DNA of 64,000 nucleotides. Source: JAQBQZ01 sp964554765. Lineage in GTDB: Bacteria; Patescibacteriota; Minisyncoccia; Phycocordibacterales; CAIRYW01. The notes below the pieces were generated by a model. The model was given only the letters and a program-made list of their open reading frames with translations, was not told where the DNA came from and made no database searches. Within the stretch, counting starts at the first letter, position 1. Each line of letters opens with the position of its first letter. The DNA lies in the NCBI GenBank assembly GCA_964554765.1, contig CAZKPS010000002.1, positions 1 through 64,000 on the forward strand. Reading direction: 5' to 3'. Positions 57,691-64,000 of the stretch are shown here, one piece after another. A program made the position numbers and the translations under genes.

Positions 57691-59058
57691 TTATGAGTTG
57701 CTTTTGATGTATTCGATCACCTCTTCTACACTCTTTCTCTCCTGCTCTCCTGTATCTCGATGTCGGATTGTTACACCTGTGTTTTTCTCTATCGTATCGA
57801 AATCAATCACAACACAATATGGTGTGCCGATTTCATCTTGTCTTCGATATCGCTTACCGATGTTACCATTGTCATCGAATATCACTCGTCCTGAGAACAC
57901 CTTTCGCATTTCGTTATAGACTTCTCGTGCTTTTGCTACGAGTTCTGGCTTGTTCTTAAGAAGTGGAGACACTGCAACAAGATATGGTGCAACCTTAGGT
58001 GACAACTTCAAAAATGTTCGAGTCTCTCCTCCAAGATTGTCCTCTGTGTATGCATCTGAGAGTACCGCGAGAAGTGTTCGCCCCACTCCAAATGATGGCT
58101 CGATCACGTGAGGAAGAAATCTTTCTTTTGTTTCTTCATCAAAATATGAGAGATCGACTTTTGAACCTTCGCTGTGTGCTTTGAGATCAAAGTCTGTTCG
58201 GTATGCGAGACCATAAAGCTCTTTTCGTCCGAATGGAAAATCAAATTCAAAATCTATTGTTCGTTTACTGTAGTGTGCTCTGTCCTCATCTGCAACTTCG
58301 AGTTCGTGAACGTGTTCAGGATTAAGTCCTACATCTTTTGTATATTCGTGAACCTCTTTTCGAAAAGATTCAAAATTGTCAGTCCAAGTTGTAGGATTGA
58401 TAAAATACTCAATCTCCATCTGTTCGAGCTCTCTCACGCGGAAAATAAAATCTCGAGGAGCAATCTCGTTTCGAAATGCTTTACCAATCTGGGCTAGACC
58501 AAAAGGAAGTTTTGGGTGGATTGAGTCCATCACATTTTTGAAGTTCACAAACATTCCCCCAGCAGTCTCAGGTCTAAGATATGAAACAGATGATTCATCT
58601 TGGATAGCACCGATTGAAGTTTGAAGCATCATATTGAATTGTCGCACTTCTCCTAGAGGATTACCCTCTGGACTCTTAAGACCCTTTTCTTTAATAAGGT
58701 TGTCCATATCAGAAAGTTTGAGTCCTTTTGTTTCAACCCCGGCTTCTTCAAGAAGATGATCTGCACGATATCGCTTCTTTGTCTTCAAATCTTCAACAAG
58801 TGGATCAGAAAACCCTGCAACATGACCAGAGGACTTCCACACATTCTGATTCATAAGTATCGCTGCATCCATTCCGTACATATCCTCCCTATCAAGCACA
58901 AATCGCTTCCACCAGAGATTCTGGATATTGTTCTTGAGCGCAACACCAAGTGGTCCATAGTCCCAAGTACCCGCAAGCCCGCCGTAAATTTCGGATCCTT
59001 GAAATATGAAACCTCTTCTTTTACATAAGCTAATAATTTTTTCCATTTTGTTTTCCAT
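57691..59058 (-). CDS. glyS: Glycyl-tRNA synthetase (class II, alpha2 type)
   Basis: 455 residues, the dimeric archaeal/eukaryal/Gram-positive type. N-terminal RRGFIFQGSEIYGGLAGTWD YGPLG, motif 2 region KAFRNEIAPRDFIFRVREL, motif 3 HVIEPSFGVGRT, and a C-terminal anticodon-binding domain (PYLVAVSPLLKNK, RYRRQDEIGTPYCVVIDFD). It charges tRNA-Gly. A start at the third codon (MEKII) is also possible. It is followed on the strand by its terminator and preceded closely (11 bases) by the large membrane protein gene. Confidence 0.97.
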   Translation of the reverse strand: MENKMEKIISLCKRRGFIFQGSEIYGGLAGTWDYGPLGVALKNNIQNLWWKRFVLDREDMYGMDAAILMNQNVWKSSGHVAGFSDPLVEDLKTKKRYRADHLLEEAGVETKGLKLSDMDNLIKEKGLKSPEGNPLGEVRQFNMMLQTSIGAIQDESSVSYLRPETAGGMFVNFKNVMDSIHPKLPFGLAQIGKAFRNEIAPRDFIFRVRELEQMEIEYFINPTTWTDNFESFRKEVHEYTKDVGLNPEHVHELEVADEDRAHYSKRTIDFEFDFPFGRKELYGLAYRTDFDLKAHSEGSKVDLSYFDEETKERFLPHVIEPSFGVGRTLLAVLSDAYTEDNLGGETRTFLKLSPKVAPYLVAVSPLLKNKPELVAKAREVYNEMRKVFSGRVIFDDNGNIGKRYRRQDEIGTPYCVVIDFDTIEKNTGVTIRHRDTGEQERKSVEEVIEYIKSNS

Positions 59059-59069
59059 ATTGTTGTTTG

Positions 59070-61019
59070 TTATTTGTTTGACTGCACCTGTGAATCTTCA
59101 TATACATATAGAGGATCTGTAGGTAATTCCGTAGTCAGAGCACTTGTAGCCCCTGAAATCGAAGTGTCAGTAAATGTATCACGAGCAGAGAAATTCGCAA
59201 TATTAACGAGTACGGGAGCCGTCTGCACCTGACTCTGGCTCGGCACAAACCCTATCTGGAACGAAACCTGTCTTAGAGCCTCTTTACCATTGGATTGTGC
59301 ATTCATACCTCCAATATCCCAGACGACTTCACGAGAATCAGGATTATAATTCATTTTCTCACCTGCACCCATCACTACCCCAGTCCAAGTCACATAATCA
59401 GGCAATGTCGCTGTCACCTTCGCTCCACTCAGTTCATTAAATGTATTTGTGACCGCCCAAGTAACAGTATACTCAGTCTTATCTCCCACAGTTGGCGGTA
59501 TACTACCTTCATTCTCTATTGGTCCAGTATTGTGTGTGATTTGGGCGGAGAAATTAGCTACTGTTTCTACTTTTACTTCCTTACGGATTGTAGAGATAAT
59601 ATCCTCAGGTACCCCAGACTCAAGTCGTCTCTTTGCCTTCACGGTAATATCAGTAACAAATGTCGGATGATTTATCTTTAGCGACTGAGCAATAGAAGAA
59701 CGATAAAGACTCATCGAGTATGCCTCATCTAGATTATTACCCGGGAGGATTGTTTCGAGGCTCTTGTTATATGTCTTATTCCATCTGATAGTACCCGTAT
59801 TTGAATCATAGAAACCATCATTTGGCTTAAAACTGTTTGTCATAACAATAGGTCCCGTTACTTTTGATTCCAATTGAACATCATAGATGGGAACATCAAG
59901 ATTGTTCTTTAGATTAATATTGCTTGCAAAAGTGGAGCCTGCCCGAGCTACATAATCAGAGCTTGCAACACTATTCTTTTCAAAAGAGAGTGCGACTCCG
60001 ATAAACGGTTCACGAATTGTGACTTGCTGTGTGAGCGCGGAAATAACCCCACTTACCTGTGTCGGTGCCTTAGAATCTTTTGTACCCACATTTATTTTAA
60101 AATATCTCTCCTCATTATGATCACCGTACATCTTACCTCTCATTACTATAGTTCTTTTACCTTTTGGTTCTATATCACCAAGATCCCATACTGTCGTCTT
60201 TGGAATTGGGGCAGGTGTTGTTGTAACCACTTGATATCCAAATGGCAGACTCGCATTAAGTAAAACATCTTTTACTACCACCTCACTATTTGAAGCCACA
60301 TTAATAGTCAGTATGTAATCCTGGTTTGCATTAACTTCCTTAAGACCATCGACAGAAAGAGTGAGCGGAGACGAACCAATCAGCACCTCGTATGCAGAAT
60401 TCTTTGTAAACACACTCATCGCAGTGGGTATTCGATATTCGAGAGTCATATCAATATGAGAAGTGGTACCTTCCTCTCCATATAGAATTGATTTAATTGT
60501 TCGGCGTACAGTTGTATGAGGTGGAATATCATCATAAGGAACACGGTCATGTGTCATGGGTGTGACAGAATCAAGCGCACTTCGAGTACCTTGAGGATAC
60601 TCGAGTATCAGGTCAGCGATTTGAAGCGTTGTATCATTATTGTTTGTTATAGCCACGTCAAGCACAGTTTCTTCGCCAGCTTTCACAGTAGTAGGACCTA
60701 CTACTTCTATTTTTATATTGTTTGCTGAGATGATATTACTTCCATTAAAATATACATACACTGCAACACAGAGTGAAATAACAAAGAAAACGACCGAGAG
60801 TCGTAGTACACTTCTCGAAAAACTTTTTGGTGCACCATCATCAGCAAAAACATTGCTAGAATCTGGTAAAATTTCTTTTTTTTCTTGTTCCCAATTATCT
60901 TTTATGTCAGTTTTATGACCATTGAGGTCGAGCACGAAATTAGGTTTAATCTTTATTTTTCTTGAATAAAGAGCGTTGCGTAGATTTTCTATTTTACTTT
61001 TGTCAGAATCTTCTTGCAT
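59070..61019 (-). CDS. Large membrane-anchored extracellular protein
   Basis: 649 residues from MQEDSDKSKIEN. A cytoplasmic N-terminus of about 75 residues, one span (about 78-97), then a long beta-rich extracellular region with repeated DUF11/CARDB-like modules (VGPTTVKAGEETVLDVAITN NNDTTLQ, TVTWAVTNTFNELSGAKVTA). No enzyme motif. It is likely a surface protein of the cell envelope. The upstream ATG at 61061 lies in a TATAGTATATA repeat, so 61019 is preferred. Co-directional with recO and glyS. Confidence 0.8.
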   Translation of the reverse strand: MQEDSDKSKIENLRNALYSRKIKIKPNFVLDLNGHKTDIKDNWEQEKKEILPDSSNVFADDGAPKSFSRSVLRLSVVFFVISLCVAVYVYFNGSNIISANNIKIEVVGPTTVKAGEETVLDVAITNNNDTTLQIADLILEYPQGTRSALDSVTPMTHDRVPYDDIPPHTTVRRTIKSILYGEEGTTSHIDMTLEYRIPTAMSVFTKNSAYEVLIGSSPLTLSVDGLKEVNANQDYILTINVASNSEVVVKDVLLNASLPFGYQVVTTTPAPIPKTTVWDLGDIEPKGKRTIVMRGKMYGDHNEERYFKINVGTKDSKAPTQVSGVISALTQQVTIREPFIGVALSFEKNSVASSDYVARAGSTFASNINLKNNLDVPIYDVQLESKVTGPIVMTNSFKPNDGFYDSNTGTIRWNKTYNKSLETILPGNNLDEAYSMSLYRSSIAQSLKINHPTFVTDITVKAKRRLESGVPEDIISTIRKEVKVETVANFSAQITHNTGPIENEGSIPPTVGDKTEYTVTWAVTNTFNELSGAKVTATLPDYVTWTGVVMGAGEKMNYNPDSREVVWDIGGMNAQSNGKEALRQVSFQIGFVPSQSQVQTAPVLVNIANFSARDTFTDTSISGATSALTTELPTDPLYVYEDSQVQSNK

Positions 61020-61135
61020 TAGTATATAGTATATCGTATTTAGTATATGGTATCTAGACACAGCACCCTTCAGGGCCGCGTTTTTGAATTTAATTCAGAA
61101 TTTATACTATATACAACATACTACATACCATATAC
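61020..61135. repeat. TATAGTATATA-type inverted repeat
   Basis: AGTATATAGTATATCGTATT on the left and ACTATATACAACATACTACA on the right are degenerate complementary arrays around a central ACCCTTCAGGGC. Related arrays lie at 650-700, 18280-18312 and 61725-61760. Confidence 0.7.
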
Positions 61136-61141
61136 TTCCCC

Positions 61142-61714
61142 TTAGAACCCTGTCGCCTTCAGTGCTTTGTTTATTTCTTTTACTATTTCTGATCTCTCCA
61201 AAGCAATTTCTCGAAGTGTCACTTCATCAAATCCTCTATCAATATATTTGGTAATTCCAATATCTGTTCCATACCCGAGCGACGCGAGGATTTTAACCAT
61301 TCCCAAAAGCTCGACCCCTTCTCCTACATCTTCCTCTTTTTTTTCTAGTATAATATTGTATATATCTAACACAGCTTGAAATAGAGATTCGTTCTTTTCT
61401 TCTCCGTGGACAAGTGATTTTAAAACAGAAAGCATTCTTGCAAATACTTTGAAGCCCGGATGTTTAAGAAGTATCATATCCCCTGATTGTTTTGCCTCCA
61501 CAAGTTTCCACCCGACTTTTGATTTGAGGATTGTTATAGATAACAAAACACCTACAAAAAGATGTGGACGAAGTTTTGATTTACTAAGCCGGACAGATGT
61601 CGCACTCGCAAATACCATACCAAATTCTTCGGTATAAACGGAATACAACATATCAGCTTCTCGACTCCCTTTTGTATTCACAATAAATCCTTGTGTTGTG
61701 TATTTGTGGTGCAT
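61142..61714 (-). CDS. recO: DNA repair protein RecO
   Basis: 190 residues from MHHKYTTQGFIVNTKGSREA. N-terminal OB fold (DMLYSVYTEEFGMVFASATS, PHLFVGVLLSITI) and a helical C-terminal half that lacks the Cys4 zinc cluster found in some RecO proteins. RecO loads RecA onto SSB-coated DNA with RecR. Sequence identity to the family is weak but order and size fit. It follows the RBBP9-like gene on the strand. Confidence 0.8.
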   Translation of the reverse strand: MHHKYTTQGFIVNTKGSREADMLYSVYTEEFGMVFASATSVRLSKSKLRPHLFVGVLLSITILKSKVGWKLVEAKQSGDMILLKHPGFKVFARMLSVLKSLVHGEEKNESLFQAVLDIYNIILEKKEEDVGEGVELLGMVKILASLGYGTDIGITKYIDRGFDEVTLREIALERSEIVKEINKALKATGF

Positions 61715-61764
61715 AAGAGATAGAATTTTGAATATAGAATATTGTATATAGAATAAGTACAAAA

Positions 61765-62319
61765 TTATTCAAGAATTTTTAAAACAGAGTCAAGTACAGA
61801 TGGGAGCTTTAACACTCCATCATCTTCACAAAAATGTCCTTTGTTGTGTTCCAGAATGAGTTCTGCATCGAGCTCCTTTTGAAATTCGAGAGCTTTTACG
61901 AGTGGTACCGCAGAATCATTATCAGAGACTATGGTCACAAATTTATCAGAGTGTTTTTTTGCATCTCCAACCTCCTCTGCTTTCAAATAAAATTGTTTTA
62001 TCTCATCGATACTAATATCACTACTGAACCCTGCCACAAAAATAGCTCCTGCCACTTTTTCACCTTCTTTTAGATTTCGGAGATAATGCACGAGTGCAAT
62101 GCATCCAAGTGAATGTCCGATAAGACAAGTGTCACTATCCGGAGTTCCAATGGCTTCAGCAATTTCCTTGTTCCAAACTTGAGGCTCCGGATATCTCTCG
62201 CCTGTAAGCTGTGGCTCAATAACTCGTATTCCCTTTCCAATCAAAGTACCTTTTAACCATTTTTTCCAATGGTCTCCTGGATGTCCATCCCACCCATGAA
62301 TGAGTATGACTCTTTTCAT
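61765..62319 (-). CDS. RBBP9/YdeN-like alpha/beta hydrolase
   Basis: 184 residues. Oxyanion motif ILIHGWDGHPGDHW, nucleophile elbow GHSLGC (Ser70), an Asp in VTIVSDNDSAV and a His near the end (HNKGHFCEDDG) complete the triad. RBBP9-like serine hydrolases are small esterase/peptidase-like enzymes of unclear substrate. It begins 4 bases after the ileS stop, so it is probably co-transcribed with ileS and recO. Confidence 0.88.
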   Translation of the reverse strand: MKRVILIHGWDGHPGDHWKKWLKGTLIGKGIRVIEPQLTGERYPEPQVWNKEIAEAIGTPDSDTCLIGHSLGCIALVHYLRNLKEGEKVAGAIFVAGFSSDISIDEIKQFYLKAEEVGDAKKHSDKFVTIVSDNDSAVPLVKALEFQKELDAELILEHNKGHFCEDDGVLKLPSVLDSVLKILE

Positions 62320-62323
62320 TTTT

Positions 62324-64000
62324 TTAGATTAACGAAATTGTAAATTCAACATCATCAATCACTATCTTCTCCCCATCCCCTATAGTTTTAACTTCAATAT
62401 TTTTTGCGAGTACAGTATCCCTGATCACCACAAGCCACTCTGGTTTTTCGAGCGCATCTTTGCATACTTCATTTGCGCCGATATGGAGGACAATAGGATC
62501 ACTAGGAGTGAGTCCTTTTTTCTTTCGAGCATCTTGTACTGCACGGATTATTTCTCGAACGATTCCCTCCTCTCGAAGAGCATCTGTGATTGTTGTATCT
62601 ACATACACACCTTGTTCCTTATTGAACTCAACATTTTTAACATTGAGTCTTTCTTTAATGAGTAGAGCGAAGTCTAGTGACACTTCATATTTTTTATCCG
62701 CAAAAACATGCGCGAGTGGTTGTCGTACTTTTATTCCAGCACTCTGTCTTGCTTCGAGAGCCAAAGAGACAACTTCTCTTGTCTTTTGCATATCAGAAAG
62801 AAGTTTTTCATTTACATCTTTTTTGGTTGCTTCAGGGAATGATTCAAGATGCACACTTTCAATATCACTTGGTAGTCTAAGTTTCAAATACAAGTCTTCT
62901 GCAAAAAATGGTGCAGACGGCGCGAGAAGCTTTGAAAGAGTTTTCAGTGCGAAATACAATGTCTGCTTTGCACCCACATCCCCATCTCGGAATCTTTCTC
63001 GAGAAAGCTGTAAATACCATGTTGAAAGTTCAGCAACAAAATCTCGAATATCTCTTACCGGTTCAAGGAGTTTGTAATTATCAAGATTCTTTGTGATATC
63101 ACCCACAAGAATATTAAGCTTTTCCAATATCCAAAGATCCATCACGTTCTTTGTCTCAGGCACATCATTATTCTCAAGAGATTTATCTCGATAGAGTTCG
63201 TAGAACGTAAATGTATTGGCAATAAGATTAAATACTTTTTTGTTTATTTCATCTACCGTCTTCTCATCATAGTTTTTACTTTCTCCCGGCTGGTTGACCG
63301 AATACATCCAGAGTCGTATCGCATCAATACCGTATTTATTAATCTGTTCTAATGGATCTACCACATTACCGAGGGATTTCGACATTTTCTTACCATTCTT
63401 GTCCAAAAGATGTCCGAGACAAATCACATTTTTATATGCATTACCTCTCTCCATAAGTACACCAACAGCATGGAGAGTATAGAACCATCCCCGAGTCTGG
63501 TCGATTGCTTCTGAAATATAATCAGCAGGATATGCCACACTTTTTGAATATTCATCAAATGATTTTGATCCTTTCTTGTACCCCATCTGCGCAAAAGGCA
63601 TTGCACCCGAGTCAAACCATACATCCATCACCTCTTTGGTTCGTCTTAATTCTTTACCTGATTCCCCTATGAGAACAACATCATCGATAAACGGCTTATG
63701 GAGATCTATCTCATAATTTTCATTGTGCGGAAGCTGTACGAAATTCAAATCTCGCACTTCTGCATTCTTGTACTTTTTATAATTGTTATGGAACTCTNNN
63801 NNNNNNNGGAACTCTGCAATACGTGAATAATCAAGCACTTCATCGAGAGCAGAGAATGCCTTGAGGACTGACGCATGTGAGATGATAAGTATATTTTTGC
63901 CTTTGTATTTGTTGTCTATTTCATAGAGAAATTCTCCCGCTCTTCTAATTACATCAGCATAAGATTCCCCCCCTTCGAAAGCGGAGTAATGGAATTTTTC
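62324..64000 (-). CDS. ileS: Isoleucyl-tRNA synthetase, 3' part, with embedded histidine-phosphatase domain
   Basis: The 5' end lies beyond the window. From the stop backwards: C-terminal and anticodon-binding regions, KKMSKSLGNV, SEAIDQTRGWFYTLH and VMDVWFDSGAMPFAQ, all standard class I IleRS. Upstream of EIDLHKPFIDDV, instead of the usual linker, the sequence reads GGESYADVIRRAGEFLYEID, then GKNILIISHASVLKAF, which are the Glu and second-His motifs of the histidine-phosphatase fold. Ten Ns at 63798-63807 interrupt this; the flanks overlap by AGAGTTCC and join in frame (RIAEFHNNYKK). An insertion in the editing-domain side is the simplest reading. Confidence 0.88.
   Translation of the reverse strand, partial: EKFHYSAFEGGESYADVIRRAGEFLYEIDNKYKGKNILIISHASVLKAFSALDEVLDYSRIAEFXXXXEFHNNYKKYKNAEVRDLNFVQLPHNENYEIDLHKPFIDDVVLIGESGKELRRTKEVMDVWFDSGAMPFAQMGYKKGSKSFDEYSKSVAYPADYISEAIDQTRGWFYTLHAVGVLMERGNAYKNVICLGHLLDKNGKKMSKSLGNVVDPLEQINKYGIDAIRLWMYSVNQPGESKNYDEKTVDEINKKVFNLIANTFTFYELYRDKSLENNDVPETKNVMDLWILEKLNILVGDITKNLDNYKLLEPVRDIRDFVAELSTWYLQLSRERFRDGDVGAKQTLYFALKTLSKLLAPSAPFFAEDLYLKLRLPSDIESVHLESFPEATKKDVNEKLLSDMQKTREVVSLALEARQSAGIKVRQPLAHVFADKKYEVSLDFALLIKERLNVKNVEFNKEQGVYVDTTITDALREEGIVREIIRAVQDARKKKGLTPSDPIVLHIGANEVCKDALEKPEWLVVIRDTVLAKNIEVKTIGDGEKIVIDDVEFTISLI
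63798..63807. other. Run of ten Ns
   Basis: Assembly gap in ileS. The eight bases GGAACTCT occur on both sides; collapsing them restores one open frame, so the gap is probably an unmerged contig overlap rather than missing DNA. Confidence 0.8.

Overview
The window reads as a chromosomal segment of a Candidate Phyla Radiation bacterium, most likely Parcubacteria (Patescibacteria). The reasons are AT-rich DNA, short core proteins, few Shine-Dalgarno sites, several leaderless starts, a 23S rRNA gene carrying an intron and an expansion, and many lineage-restricted small proteins. UGA acts as a stop, so this is not one of the UGA-recoding lineages. The family assignments rest on motifs read from the sequence; no database search was possible.

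Layout. 1-8.7 kb: a partial unknown gene, tRNA-Ile(UAU), an HTH/LAGLIDADG-like protein, ftsH, a bPH2 membrane protein, an inositol-monophosphatase-like enzyme, secF and secD. 8.7-18.3 kb: a HAD protein and an exopolysaccharide/glycan block (two SDR sugar-nucleotide enzymes, a polyprenyl-phosphate sugar transferase, a GT4 glycosyltransferase), then a type IV pilin with a Cys-rich repeat tail, rodA and a membrane-anchored extracellular protein. 18.3-23 kb (minus strand): rRNA promoter, 23S rRNA with a group I intron, 5S rRNA and three tRNAs; no 16S gene is linked. 23-33 kb: rplJ-rplL with an L10-type leader, a run of very small membrane and basic proteins, a dinB-type polymerase, lexA with a nearby SOS-box gene, and a set of unrecognised single genes, each with its own terminator.

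33-43.5 kb: secreted and surface functions, namely a beta-helix/LCAT-like lipase, an LTD/PKD protein, a LOG protein, a beta-CASP nuclease, a candidate structured ncRNA, and an S-layer-like protein with a leader of about 400 nt. 43.5-50.9 kb: ftsK, recA, efp, rpsR-ssb-rpsF. 50.9-64 kb: more single-gene units, tatD-metG, an AI-2E-type permease, an M16 peptidase, glyS, a large membrane-anchored protein, recO, an RBBP9-like hydrolase, and the 3' part of ileS, which appears to carry an embedded histidine-phosphatase domain.

The most unusual signals are these. (i) A candidate RNA leader element appears four times: a 13-14 bp stem of CCCG...CGGG type closes about 70-76 nt of AT-rich RNA, and its 3' arm ends exactly at the AUG of secD, a sugar epimerase gene, lexA and an M16 peptidase gene. 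(ii) Dispersed AT-rich short-word inverted repeats occupy many spacers and also sit inside 23S helix 25 and inside P6 of the group I intron. (iii) A histidine-phosphatase domain lies in IleRS. (iv) Tiny membrane-peptide genes are each preceded by a leader hairpin. (v) Two neighbouring tRNA genes have non-standard anticodon arms. Both runs of Ns look like false gaps, because the flanking sequences overlap and rejoin in frame.
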